A DNA stretch of 64,000 bases. Source: Rhodocollybia butyracea. Taxonomy: Eukaryota; Basidiomycota; Agaricomycetes; Agaricales; Omphalotaceae. This document shows positions 34,601-46,271 of this stretch, piece after piece. A program made the position numbers and the translations under genes. The first letter of the stretch is position 1; each line of letters starts with the position of its first letter. The DNA lies in NCBI GenBank assembly GCA_015501585.1, contig JADNRY010000278.1:1-64000 (forward strand), written 5' to 3'. The notes below the pieces were generated by a model that saw only the letters and a program-made list of their open reading frames with translations, had not been told where the DNA came from and did no database searches.

Positions 34601-36070
34601 TTATTTCCTCAAAATCGCATTTTTTGACACATTCCATACAGATCAGGGTATACTGTCGCTTCAGGTGCTGTATAAATCGTTCTTGTATATGGCAAAGACT
34701 ACTACTATGTAGTACAGTCTATATACGACGTTTTAGCTCCCTGGCTACTCTCAAGGCCCCAATATTCCATGCTAATTCCTCAAAAAATCGAGTTTTGAGG
34801 CAAAATCAATAAAGATCAGGGTATACCATCGCCTCTGGTGCCATATAAATGGTTTTTGGACACAGATCAAGTGTATACTATGTATGAGAGTATTCCTACC
34901 GAGCTTTGAGGTCCTACCTGCGCGTAGACACTCATTATTAGTATTTAATTCCTCAAAAAAGCGAATTTTGATGGTTACTCACCATTGATCACTCCATGTA
35001 CATCCTCCTGCCCACATATTGCCAAATATAGCACCTGGAGGGCGTAGCTAGTATACTACACTACTCAGATATGTACTCCTGACCTCAAACCTTGAGAGGC
35101 CATGCCATTACTGAGCCCAACTTCGACTCAACACCACCTGTATGTAATGCATATATTTCCCTATTTGGTCATACAGCTTTGACCTCCTCCGGCCTAGAGC
35201 TGGCAATTACAGCTTATTCTCGCCATAGAATGCTCTAATTTCGCTTCAGGTATATATCTACTATGTAGAAACCATGCCTGCACCACTAGTATATTGAACA
35301 TCCCTACTTTTATTTCGATTTTTCAAAGCACAGCCACAGACCCAAACATCGAAGCAGTGCTACTATTACACCATATACCTGCTTCAATTTCGCTTTAGGT
35401 ACCTACTGTACATCTATAAACACTGTGTAGACTGCTATTAGGTAGAATACCCAAGCATAAACAAGCTTTTAGGCCGCTTTGCTGGCATTCTAAATATGGT
35501 AATAAAACAGCTTTGACCGCAGCTATCGCTGTAATCTCGCTTCAGGGACCTCTTATATATATAAAGATTATATCTGCACTCTTCCAGGGTAGAATATCCA
35601 TGTACAAGCAGGCTTTTAGGCCGCTTTTACTGTTTTGATGGCATTACCCAATTTGGTAATGCTCAGCCAGCTTTGACCGAACGTCATCTAGATTTTTCGA
35701 TGCAATCCATCCCCTTATGGTGCCTAATCCGCCTCGGAGTAGTGCTCAAATATTAATATATTATATATAGTCTTTTTTGGGCTAGCTACCATCCATATTT
35801 GGCCTGTAAACCACCCATTTTTGTGCAGCCACCCAAATCTGCAATCGACGAGTCACATGACCTTATCAAATGCGTACCAGCTGACTACCGAGTTGATATT
35901 TTTATTCCCCCAGTACTGGCAGTACAGTAGCTTACTGGCCTTAGTAAATTATTCCCCAGAGTAACTACTGGGGGAATTAAAATGTTGGACCTGCATTGGG
36001 TGACTATCCCCAGCCACATGGGAAAGCCGGGTTGTTTTGTGAGGACGAGGTCTCCCACAGAAAAGCTCAT
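31699..36070 (-). pseudogene. PWWP-domain gene, first exon separated from the rest by a 3.1-kb palindrome
   Basis: Exon 1 (36,070-36,005, good CCACCATG context) encodes MSFSVGDLVLTKQPGFPMWL then GI, the start of a PWWP chromatin-reader domain, with the second Pro of PWWP changed to Leu. The donor GTAAGC, a CACTAAT branch-like site and a TTAG acceptor now lie on the far side of the palindrome. Exon 2 starts at 32,848 with NSFDEKGKIVIQWF, which fits the next PWWP strands. A different frame then carries a Ser/Pro-rich region (32,810-32,456), an intron, IDESLFTESRSPSPQG..., and a last exon ending GQKVRSDSKRA with stop at 31,701-31,699. The frame change after exon 2 means either an unresolved intron or a lesion. 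Expression across a 3.1-kb hairpin is unlikely. Function beyond chromatin binding is unknown. Confidence 0.5.
32914..36002. mobile_element. Giant palindromic element F3 (3.09 kb), near-perfect inverted repeat
   Basis: Left arm about 32,930-34,365 and right arm 34,546-35,985 are mirror images (about 98-99% by eye), separated by about 180 bp of unpaired centre (34,366-34,545). Ends are CCCCAGTAGTTACTCTGGGG and its complement, plus about 25-30 bp of diverged terminus. Flanks actatcccagcc (32,902-32,913) and actatccccagcc (36,003-36,015) look like an 8-13-bp target duplication, a size compatible with Mutator-like elements. No transposase. The two 88-codon frames (34,099-34,365 minus and 34,546-34,812 plus) are mirror copies and unlikely to be genes. 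Arms carry several ggtcaaagctg modules. Confidence 0.85.
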
Positions 36071-36760
36071 GGTGGTAAGAGGCGTTAGATGTTCAACATG
36101 CAGCAAGCCGGCCAAGGGAACCCATTATGCACATGACACTAATTTTATCAGAATTTTCAGATCACTTTTCACTTCCAGGGGGTTATCTTCGTTTATCTAC
36201 AGATTGAAAAATATATTTGAGTCGAAGATTGCCCACTGATCAAAAATCGAGTACCGATACTGACAACTCCGTTCAGGTTCAGTTAAAGGAAAGAAGTACA
36301 TGGAGGGTCACTGTGATGGTCACATCCTCCATTTTTCATTTTTTTCATATTATCACCCTATCTATGTGAGAGGAAGCTCATCTTATCTGCACCTCCTATT
36401 AGCCACCTACTCGGTACTACGGTGAGTTAGCACTAGCAGAGCCTTGGAATGGGTGGAGAAGACTTGAAGGAAGACGTAGTTGAGAGCTGATCCTAGATAG
36501 AGCTGCGCTGAAGTTATCACCTTCATTATCAGAACACTAAATGCAAGTTTAGCAATGAAACCGTCGCTTTTAGGCAGTGCAGACCTCAAAGGTTATTCGG
36601 TAAATCACAAAGGTGATTCGGTGAATATCACAAATCGGATTCACTATCACAAATCAAATTGTGATCAGATTAATACACTGCCAGTACCTCAGTATATTAC
36701 CTCTGTTACGTTCATGCCTTTCCATCATTATTCCGAGATGTTCCGGCTCATTCCGAGACT
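36016..36760. other. Upstream region of the PWWP gene and spacer
   Basis: 36,071-36,300 would be the PWWP promoter. Around 36,590-36,670 a small run of (g/a)gtgattcggt and atcacaaat(c/t) repeats occurs. No gene supported. Confidence 0.3.
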
Positions 36761-38532
36761 GTGCTTAGACACTCATTATTAGCATTTAATTCCTCAAAAA
36801 AGCGAATTTTGATGGTTACTCACCATTGATCACTCCATGTACATCCTCCTGCCCACATATTGCCAAATATAACACCTGGAGGGCATACCTAGTATACCAC
36901 AGTACGCAGATATGTACTCCTGACCTCAGACCTTGAGAGGCCATGCCATTACTGAGCCCAACTTCAACTCAACACCACCTGTATGTAATCATATATTTCC
37001 CTATTTGGACATACAGCTTTGACCTCCTCCGGCCTAGAGCTGGTAATTACAGCTGATTCCTTCCATAGAATGATCTGATTTCGCTTCAGGCATATATATA
37101 TTATGCAGAGACCATGCCTGTACCACTAGTATATTGAACATCCCTACTTTTATTTCGATTTTTCACAGCACAGCCACCGCTCCAAGCATCGAAGCAGGGC
37201 TACTATTATCGCATATACCTGCTCTTTTTGAGGAATTAAATGCTAATAATGAGTGTCTAAGCACAGGTAGGACCTCAAAACTCAGTAGGTATACTCTCCT
37301 ACATAGTATACACCCGATCCGTGTCCAAGAACCATTAATATGGCACCAGATGCAATGGTATGCACTGATCTTTGTGGATTTTGCCTCAAAACTCGATTTT
37401 TTGAGGAATTATCATGGAATATTGGGGCCTTGAGAGTAGCCAGAGAGCTAAGACGTCGTATATAGACTGTACTACATAGTATTAGTCTTTGCCATATGCA
37501 CAAACAATTTATGCAGCACCTGGAGCGATGGTATTCCCTGATCTGTATGGATTCTGCTAAAAAATGCGATTTTTAGAAAATTAAACATGAATAGGGTGTG
37601 CTGTATGTCTCAGAGAGTAGTAAAAACTTGGGAATCATGTCTTCAAATCACTTTGACTCAACACCACCTGTATGTAATCATATATTTCCCTATTTGGACA
37701 TACAGCTTTGACCTCCTCCGGCCTAGAGCTGGTAATTACAGCTGATTCCTTCCATAGAATGCTCTGATTTCGCTTCAGGCATATATATATTATGCAGAGA
37801 CCATGCCTGTACCACTAGTATATTGAACATCCCTACTTTTATTTCGATTTTTCACAGCACAGCCACTGCTCCAAGCATCGAAGCAGGGCTACTATTATCA
37901 CATATACCTGCTCTAATTCTGCATTAGGTACCTAGAATACATCTATACATGCTATCTAGACTGCTATTAGGTAGAATATCCATGCATAATCAAGCTTTTA
38001 GGCCGCTTTGCTGGCATTCTAAATATGGTAATAAAACAGCTTTGACCACCGCTCTGGCTGTAGTTTTGCTTCAGGGACCTCTCATATATCTAAACACACT
38101 ATGTACATCCTTATTAGCAAGAATATCTGCTGTACAACCAGGCTTTTAGGCCGCTTTGCTGGCATTCCCAATTAGGCAGTGACGTACAGCTTTGACTGAA
38201 GGTAATCTAAATCTTTTCATTCAATCTGACCCATTACAGTGCCCCATTCATCGAGGTACAGTGCTAAAATATTAATACATTATCTATAGCCTTTTTTGGG
38301 CTAGCTACCACCCCAGAAATATCCATAATAGGCCCATAAACCACCCATTTTTGTGCAGCTGCCTAATTCTGCAAAACCGGTCACATGACCCCATCAAATG
38401 CGAACCAGTGAACCCAAAGGAATATTTAATATCCCCCTGTAACATTTGGGGGACTGTAGCTTGCTGGGTTTATTTAATTAATCTCCACAGTAACTACTGG
38501 GGGTATTTAAATAGTACAGCTGCATTGGGTGG
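36761..38532. mobile_element. Giant palindrome family F3, rearranged second copy
   Basis: Made of three pieces of F3: 36,761-37,223 matches the right arm from about 34,918; 37,224-37,652 matches left-arm sequence from about 33,955 to 34,370; and 37,653-38,532 matches the right arm from about 35,120 to its end (ctgcattgggtg). Thus 36,761-37,652 forms a smaller hairpin, and the outer left arm and centre are missing. Identity to copy 1 is clearly lower (about 90%). The terminus ctactgggggtatttaaa helps to define the F3 end. No ORF of note. Confidence 0.8.
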
Positions 38533-38839
38533 CAATTCTTGCTACCTGAACCTGTTTGACACACCTCCATCCACACAGCCTCTAGGAGCCAAAGCAAGCC
38601 AAGGCAAAGCCATCAAAGTACAGGGAAAACGCATAGTCAGTCTTGGTCAAATAGCACTCAAAGCCATCATGTTCCCTCGGAAACTCCGGTGAAGTATTTC
38701 CGTGGCCATGTGAATGATGCGAAAATCATGATTAGGTGAAGCCAGACAGAAAAAGGAAAGGTTGTTGGATGGTGTAGGTCAAGAAGTTTGTAATACTATC
38801 TATACATTACTTAGTTAAGGCATGTAGAACAAGAGTCAA

Positions 38840-40010
38840 ACACGTACACGTTACATTGGTACCAACAAAAGGAAGACAATAAACAGGTATGAAAACCTTG
38901 AGTCAAAGACAAGTACACAAGAAAACCACCACAAGGGTAGCGTCGTAAGATGAACCTTGAAACCCTTCCACAAAGTCACTGAGATCTGAGGATACCTCGA
39001 GGTAATCATCTCCTTGCTGCTATGTATACGCACAGACCATACATGCAAGACTCAAGTATTTGGCAAATGTAAGTCAAGGAATAAAGCCCTCAAACGCCAT
39101 AACAAAGGCAGAGTCGGAAGACTAGTCACTGTTGGCAACATCATCAAGACATTAGAACAGTGTTGGAAGTCTGAAAGAATTTATGATTTGTTACTTACAT
39201 TGGGTCCAGCCGTGTGAGGTTGCATTGGAAAAAACCAGCCATATGTTGCTTGAAAAAACCGGAGTCAATATCAAGTAGCTAGAAGCAGACCAGAGAAAAC
39301 TGACTCAATCACGCACATAATCTGCGAGCTTGCCCAGTTGCCTCATGATATGAAGATCCCGCAATGAGTCTGAAAAAAAAGTCAGTTATAAGTCAAAAAA
39401 GATACCATTAAGTACCTGGAACCCAACAAAGTGAAACCACTAATCCTAGCGTGAAAAGGAGAGAAAGTTGTTAGTAGGAGGGTTCGATGATATTGAACTA
39501 CCTACCAGGTATGAAAAAACGAGGTGCAACAACGAGAAAAGAGCCTCAACGCAAAGTCAAGAACCTGAGCACTACAACGACGCCACAAAGGCAGTGTCGT
39601 AGGATTAACAACACAGCAACGGCACAAAGCCATTAGCCACTGAGAAAGCGAGTGATGGCTCAAAGCCATCTGCTCGCTGTTGGTGACGACGTCGAGGGAG
39701 ATGACCATTGACTTTGAAGGGAAAAGAAATGATCCGAGATGATCATTGATTATAAATTGATATGCAGATGAAATTGGCGCTCAGAGCGCCTAAGTCAAGC
39801 CTTCCCGGTCAAAGTAGTTACTTTGTCTCCATCTCTCAACATTGTGCCAACAGTGAGCAGATGGCTTTGAGCCATTGCTCGCTTTCTCAGAGGCGAACGG
39901 CCGCAGCTTTGTGCTGTTGCTGTGTCTTTCATACTATGGCGCTGCCTTTGTGGCGGCTTCGTAGTGCTCAGGTCCTTGGCTTTGCGCTGAAACCTCTGCC
40001 TGCATGTTGG
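38840..40010. repeat. Triplicated, partly inverted repeat (R2)
   Basis: Related blocks occur on the minus strand near 38,930-39,010 and 39,510-39,690, and on the plus strand at 39,845-40,000. All give the string gagcagatggctttgagcca and/or (t/c)gctgcctttgtggcg-type sequence, so the encoded frames look alike (LPLW... followed by QVL(D/G)FAL). The middle and right blocks are inverted relative to each other about 39,770. No domain is seen. Possibly another foldback family. Confidence 0.5.
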
Positions 40011-40867
40011 TTAGGTATGTTTTTTCATGTTATGCTGCAACTTTTGTGTCTCCAGCATAAATTTTCCTCCAGGTTATTCTACCTGTTGTGATACCTGCTG
40101 TTTACATTGCTATCTACTCGTACATATGCTCGAACTGGACGTCCCAGTCCTTTACGATGTCAACACTCACAGACTTCAAGACAATTAACCTGCTCTCTCA
40201 TACCAGGCCTTTGCAATGCGTTTAAAGGGAATACTCTGGCCAACAATGTCTTAAAGTGGCGTCAACAGGAGGACAAGTATTTTAATTCTGATCAGTGAGT
40301 TTTCTCTTCATGATTTGTAGCTGGTGAATAACTTCATGTTGCATTTTAGGTGGGCAAATCGACCGCTGTTCAGGGATCTGACGACCCATGTGCAAGGTTT
40401 TGGGATATTTGTTTACCAGCACTTGGTGCAGATGGCATTCCAAGTGAGCATGAGCCTTTGAACAAGCGCAAAAACTCGGATATTTAATGGTGAGTTTTTG
40501 TTCTTTATTCATTGAGATTTCCTTATGCATTGTTTAATTAGGGTGTTTGTTGTACTCTGTTTATTTATAATATATGTTGTACTGTTTATTAAGTGTTTGC
40601 ATTGTTTCTGTTTAATCTTGTGACAGTGTTTGTTTTATGGTACCGTTTATTTAAAGTGTTGATTTGAGATTTGTTTAATTACCTCAATGTGCACTGAGGG
40701 GGGTTTGATGAAGTTGAATGACTATCTGTTTAATAGATGGTGTTTATTCATGTTTAATTCAGTGTGGCTTGAATCTGTGAAGTTTATTCAAAACTAATAC
40801 ATTTATAGAGAAAAGAGAGCATAGCAATGACAAGTGTGATAGCCTGAACATGAGTAAGTATATCACA
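40011..40867. other. No supported gene
   Basis: AT-rich, with several gtttattt/gtttaatt reiterations between 40,540 and 40,760. Frames carry no recognised domain. Confidence 0.3.
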
Positions 40868-41431
40868 TTAATGATAAGTATCATTACTATTACTTACAGC
40901 TTCAGGTGTACTCAGCCCAATTTCCTGTGTGCTCTTGTCCTGGGATGCCATGAATGTGTCTTCAAGAATATCTTGGGAAAGTTCTTCATACAAGGTCGTT
41001 AGGTCCTCCATTTCAACATCAGAATCTGCCTCCTGGTGTGCCTGTTTTCGCTTCTCATAACAGTTTGGGGAAGCAGTGAGAATCTGTAGTACTCCAGTCG
41101 TAAATGGAGCATGCCAACAGTATTTTTCATACAAGATGCGGGGTGCAAGAAGTGAACGAATGGATTCGGCATTAAGTCCCTTCACCTGGACCTTCAGTGA
41201 TGGGTCACTGATTATGCTATTGCTCTCTTCAAGGACAATCTCGTCTGCACATCCTTGCATAATGGAATGGAGGTGCAGCCAAGCTTTGTAATTCCTGTGC
41301 CAAAGACTCCACAATCTGGCTGGTGCAGATCGGCGGGTTTCTTCGGTACTGCAGTATTCCAGAAATTTACCAGCCTTCTGTTTCACAGATGCTATGCGGC
41401 TGGTGAAAAAGAAATTCGATAAAATTTGCAA
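40868..41431 (-). CDS. Unrecognised ORF, possibly a gene fragment
   Basis: A 187-codon minus frame with a non-repetitive, protein-like composition (RLWSLWHRNYKAWLHLH; ILYEKYCWHAPFTTGVLQIL; an acidic tail DSDVEMEDLTTLYEELSQDI). No signal peptide or membrane segment. I do not recognise the family. The N-terminal Met (TTG/ATG context) is not convincing and upstream sequence contains stops, so it may be the 3' exon of a decayed gene. It lies next to the YR retroelement but in no clear relation to it. Confidence 0.35.
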   Translation of the reverse strand: MQILSNFFFTSRIASVKQKAGKFLEYCSTEETRRSAPARLWSLWHRNYKAWLHLHSIMQGCADEIVLEESNSIISDPSLKVQVKGLNAESIRSLLAPRILYEKYCWHAPFTTGVLQILTASPNCYEKRKQAHQEADSDVEMEDLTTLYEELSQDILEDTFMASQDKSTQEIGLSTPEAVSNSNDTYH

Positions 41432-42510
41432 TACTGAGATTGAGGAAGAGCATAAGGGAGAATAGGAGATGTAGTTTCTTCCAATGTGATACTCATGGAG
41501 CAGAGGGTCCTAATCCGGCAGCCAGCTTGGCTTGCCATATATCCTCCCATAGAGCATTGTCAAATATGATTTTTTTGTCATTATCCATGGATTTTTGTGA
41601 TGAGGAACAATGAGCCCCTTTTCGCGCTCCAGTTGTGACACATGTCACATTGAGTGACAATCACCGCTCATTTTGAGTGCAGGTACTTCTACTTGGTGTG
41701 AGCAAAACTGTCCGTAATTTTTGAACAAATCATGTAATACAGCTCCAAGGCAGTGCCTTAAGATCACAAATCAATACGTACATGTATTAGTAGCATGTAT
41801 CACCCTCTTAGCATTGATAATTTTCCTCACAAGTTCATAAATCTTGTAATAATCAACATCCCCAATATTGAAAATGGACTTGTATAGCTTGTTGTAAGGG
41901 AACAATTGTCTTTTTGGTCATGGAGATGCTTCATCAAGATATGCCAGACTGATTTTAAAAAGATGACATGGAGAGAAGAATATATATGTGTGAAAAGTGC
42001 AACATCATGATTGTCTAGCCCTTTAAATAACCACTTTATGATATATTTTGCCGATGAGTCTCCCTGAGCATGGGAAAGTTGCCAACCAAAATATATTTGT
42101 ACATAAAAGCAAATTACGGACACTTTTGCTCAGGCCAAGTACAGAGCATGGTTTCTTCCACAAAATTCAGATATGTATTTTGAGCTAAGAATTAAGTGCC
42201 TTTGCAACTCCATTTATTATTTAGAGCCCTTGAACAGGTTTAATTGGGAGGTACAATTTCATGGAGTGACACAACTTGCTCACTAGATATCTTTATGATA
42301 ACTTCATTGAAATATTACTATGCAGGAGCATATAACATCAAATTCTGCCTTTTACATTAAGTGATTTGGTGTAGATCGAAAAGAGATATTGACCTGTGAT
42401 TGACTCCCAGTTTTGATGGCACATTGTCCCAAGCCCCTTCTTGCAAAGGATTACCCATCCCAGGCCGGAGCTGCAGGGCTTGCTCTGAACCTAGCGTTTA
42501 GTAGTAACTA
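41432..42510. other. No supported gene
   Basis: AT-rich. A 98-codon minus frame (41,827-42,123) has no recognised domain. Similarity to the YR element starts at about 42,511. Confidence 0.3.
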
Positions 42511-42685
42511 ATTAACCAGGCGTTGTTTTTGATGCTTCTCTGGTGGAATCATGAGAATGTAGTAGGACACAGGTACAGCCCTGATGCAGCGGCTGCACCC
42601 TGGAAAGACATAGATTGACAAACAACAGAATGGGTAAAAGGCTAAAAAGATGAAGATAGATTGATGATGATGAGGAGGTGTGAAG

Positions 42686-43673
42686 TCAAGAGGCTTGCCG
42701 CATGAAGATCAAGGCGGTCAACAGCACAGGATGTGTGCAGATGTAGATCTTGAATGATTCTGATGCCCAGCATCCCGTTGCCTGAATAAGCTCAGCCGGG
42801 ACACCTAAAGAAGCCAACCAAGTTGCACCACCAAGAACGGAGAGAGTGACCTGCAACATTGTCATTGAAAAAGGTTTGTAGGTGGTGAAGAAACCAAGAT
42901 TGTGTGGGGACAGACCCATCCGAGCATACCCATAAATGCAGTAAGCCAGGAAATTGATGGTCACGTTCACGAACATACTGGGAAATGATGCGCACAGTGT
43001 TGTCTTTGTCATCGGAAGAGTTGATAATTACTTTGTTCCCTTCAAAAGTATGGTCTGCTTTGTGGGTAGGAAGATTAAATTCAAGGTGATTGCTGTCAAT
43101 CACCAGGGATGAATGCAAAGTCACCTTGCAAAAATCTTGGAAATCCTTCCTATCTGGGAAGACCAATTCACCCAAATGCATAAGTGCAAAAAATCCAACA
43201 AATAAGATAGCAAGGAAAAGCAAGTTGTCAAAGCTTGCTGAGGGATGGAGTTTGTCAAATGTCTCTGTGAGTTCACTTTGATGTAATGGGCGCTTTCTCA
43301 AGGCAGCAGATGCATGAAGCTTTTTGCATCCTTTCAGAGTACGCTTGACAATAGGATGAGTGCAGTTTTTTCGAATATCAGGGTAAAAAACCTCAAGCTG
43401 GTTGCATATCCCCGAAAGATAAGAGGATACTGATTTCGGTTTGATAAAGTGACACATATACGTGATGTAGAAAGAGAGAGTGTCTGGACTTGGATCGAGT
43501 GGAAAGTCATGATTGGAGCAAAAATGGACATAAGATTGAACTGCTGAAGAGTAAGTTGCCCAAGAAGAAGGTTCAAGGACACTTCCAAGAGCTACTGAAT
43601 GTTCATGAAGTAAACACTCTCGGCTCCAGACATCACAAACCAGTTGTCTGGAGGAAGAAAGTGGTATGTTCAT
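42686..43673 (-). pseudogene. Tyrosine recombinase, left (inverted) copy, frameshifted
   Basis: The frame 43,673-42,792 contains the alpha-helical N-terminal part, then ILFVGFFALMHLGELVFPD and GHSLRS, the conserved H-x-x-R box. A one-base insertion after HSLRS moves the rest (LASLGVPAELIQATGCWASE, SFKIYICTHP with the Tyr nucleophile) to the overlapping frame 43,012-42,686. Two Cys residues stand where Arg is expected (CGC/CGT to TGC, CpG decay). Recombinase of YR retroelements integrates circular DNA; this copy is broken. Confidence 0.75.
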
Positions 43674-44056
43674 TTCTCTTCTGCCCCCAGCACCAATTGA
43701 GGGGGTGTAAAACTGGAGATTTCCATGCTCGGCACAAGCTGAGAGATCCGGGTATAGTCAAAATGAGAAAGGGCATTGGCAAAACTGTTGTCCTCCCCTG
43801 GGAGATGAACAATGCAGAATTGAACATTAGCACAGATTGAATGCTCAATAGCTGTGATTAAAAGGGGATTGTACAATTGTTTTGCCTTCAAAGAGTTGAA
43901 CATATTGACTGTGTTCATGTTGTCAGTGAACAGCATGAGACAGCAGAACAAAGGATAAGGTTTGATGGGGTGTAACAAAGCCAACACGATGGTGAGTGCC
44001 TCAAAATAAAAAATAGGTTGTTCTGAGTTGTCAAGGATTGCGCATTTGGTAGTCTG
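43670..44056 (-). pseudogene. RNase H-like domain, left (inverted) copy, truncated
   Basis: Encodes DNMNTVNMFNSL, then HLPGEDNSFANALSHF, as in the right copy, but lacks the N-terminal LFADACPSGMGFW part. The similarity to the right copy ends at about 44,056, the hinge of the inverted duplication. Confidence 0.7.
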
Positions 44057-44069
44057 GATTGCAGTCTAC

Positions 44070-44438
44070 ATGAAGCTGCTCGCGGATTTGTAATTTTAGC
44101 TGGGAATTTGATGACAACTTTGCATATTACGCACCATACAACAATTTTTACCCTGCAAAACAGACCAGGTTGCTCCAACTTTGGGACGAGCTTGGTATTC
44201 CACATGAAAAACCAAAGCAGCTTTGGGACTATACTCTACAGATTGTCGGTTTCGATGTCAACCCAAATGACATGACAATAACGATGGCTCCTGAAGCCAG
44301 GTCAGACCGAGTCGATGTGTTTCAAAAGTTTGCAAGGCTAGGTAACCGTTGGACACTAAAGGAGTATCAGCATTTAGCTGGTTGGATAAATTGGTCCTTG
44401 AATGCATACCCACTTCTTCATCCCAGCCTTTCTGCGTT
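44070..44438 (+). pseudogene. YR-retroelement reverse transcriptase fragment
   Basis: The frame encodes FDDNFAYYAPYNNFYPAKQT, then WDELGIPHEKPKQLW, IVGFDVNPNDMTITM and HLAGWINWSLNAYPLL, the thumb/connection part that precedes RNase H in DIRS-type polymerases. The N-terminal palm with the catalytic aspartates is absent. The frame is cut at 44,438 by the gypsy-like LTR and resumes at about 46,272. Confidence 0.65.
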
Positions 44439-46266
44439 ATTAGGCCTAATATCGGCCTAAGGCGTGTAACCATACATTTTGACACTTTGTACATGTTATA
44501 CAATGCAATAAGAGAGTTATACGGAGCCCGAGCATGATAGCTGTTGCCAAGGCAAAGAACTTAACAATAATACTCAGCGAGCCATGAAGGTACGCCCACA
44601 AGCGTAGCCTAGAGCCAAGCTAGCGAGGATACCTGGGCTGCCGGGAGATGTAACGCTAGATCATCAATCTAGTTATACCCAAGAGTGTATACTCTCTAAA
44701 CTACAGGACATCTCGAAGCGGGATAAGTACTAAGCCAACGCGTTACTCGAGGGAAGGCATCCCTCGCACTAAGACCCCCAACGAGCTATGTTAAGATGTG
44801 GACTTTACAGTCCATAACAATGGACCAGAATGATCCCGAGGAAACTGTAGAGGTCTATTCGTGGCACCGGTCGTAACCATGAGGACAGTAGAAACATGCT
44901 TAGCGGTCCTACGGAAAGCTACGCACCAGGATAGCCTTGGCAAATCGAAACATTTGATCTTAGAAATCGTACACAGAAGGTCTTATCCATTAAAGCCGAC
45001 TATCGGAAATCACTTGTACATACTCAGCGCAGTTGCTCAAGACTATCATAAGTGGTGTCATTGGAAAGCTAGACAACTGGCCTTCTCAAGAGAATGTTAA
45101 TCACACTCAGGATGGACAGAACTATCTGAGGAATAGAATGAAACTCACCCAAGGGAAACCGGGCGGCGAGTGATCATGAAGCATAAAGGTACTCCTGACC
45201 CCGGAGAATTGTGGAGTAATTGGAGAAACCTTGCTTGGATCAAAACACTCTAAAACTATGTTAAATCCTCACAAAATCATATTTTACCTCATATATATAC
45301 CCAAGAATGGACTATTTCTTTATTGTGTGTACCATATATAGGCTGGAGTCTCCTTTCCGGGCCAGATTCCTCTGTTCCACTCTCTTTCCGTTTCTCTCCG
45401 TATCTGTTTCATCTATTTTTGTATTAAACTCTCTCTACTCAGTATATAAGCCAGATATATTTATTCAATAAGACAAGTTTCTTGCCCTCGACTTGACTGC
45501 TAAGACCAGTGCTCCGTAGAACGTCCCCACGGGATCAGTAGCATGATGCCTCCTGACTTGGTTATCTTAAGAAAGTAATAAACTTCACGCGCTTTGCAAA
45601 GCCCATTTATATCTTGATCAAATTTAAGTGTGTAGAGTTCTCTCGAACTCCAGATCAACTCAAATCTAGTTGCTTCCTTAGAGGGGACGGCTCCTAGTAA
45701 GGGATTATTTGGCTCCAGAGTGAGGGTTCCTTAGTTGACTTCTTCACAAAGTTAGACGAGCCACTAAGATTGTGGTACGAGTTCCTAGTGATTAAGTTCA
45801 CTCACAATATCGTAGCTTGGCCCAGAGTTTGGTCGAGGACTTTACGGCGTCACAGCAGCAAGTGCCAGAGTTTGCCTAGGGTTGTTGACAAACCTCGAGA
45901 TTACTATTCTAGCTAGAGCCAGAGTTTGCCTAGGAGAATCTTAGTTTCATTGTATTGGTTTTGGTTTTGGTTAATTGATTTGGACATACACACCTGGTTC
46001 CCTTGTACACTCGTACACCCCAACTAGGCTTCTCTCGACTTAGTTCTAAGAGTTGTCTAAGCTTAGTTACCCACGTTAGCGCTACAGTCTTGAACCTGGA
46101 GCAGTCGCGCGCGTACATCCGATATTACAAGACCTTCCCTCGGGGAATCTCTGACAACCCGCCCTCGCTCCCTTACATATCAATAGTCTGGTTAGGTGCG
46201 GTAGTGTTTTTCAAGTTAGGTTGTTTTATAGCACCTTTCGCATACCTACACATAAATACCCAAATA
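44439..46266 (+). mobile_element. Gypsy-like LTR / LTR-derived insertion (about 1.8 kb) in the YR element
   Basis: The insert splits the RT-RNase H frame and is flanked by GCGTT (44,434-44,438 and 46,267-46,271). Near its left end it contains ttatacggagcccgagcatg, which resembles the start of basidiomycete gypsy LTRs. Later come TATA-like and CT-rich promoter stretches (45,300-45,480). No ORF above 80 codons has a domain. The outermost bases are not TG...CA, so the exact ends, or a composite origin, are uncertain. Confidence 0.5.
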
Positions 46267-46271
46267 GCGTT

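Noticed and set aside
34099..34812. Two nearly identical 88-codon ORFs facing each other in the centre of F3
   Set aside because: They are the same DNA seen in the two arms of the palindrome. The older F3 copy has only a broken version (37,282-37,503) and no domain is visible.
44861..45100. Short ORF inside the gypsy-like LTR
   Set aside because: No domain; LTR context.
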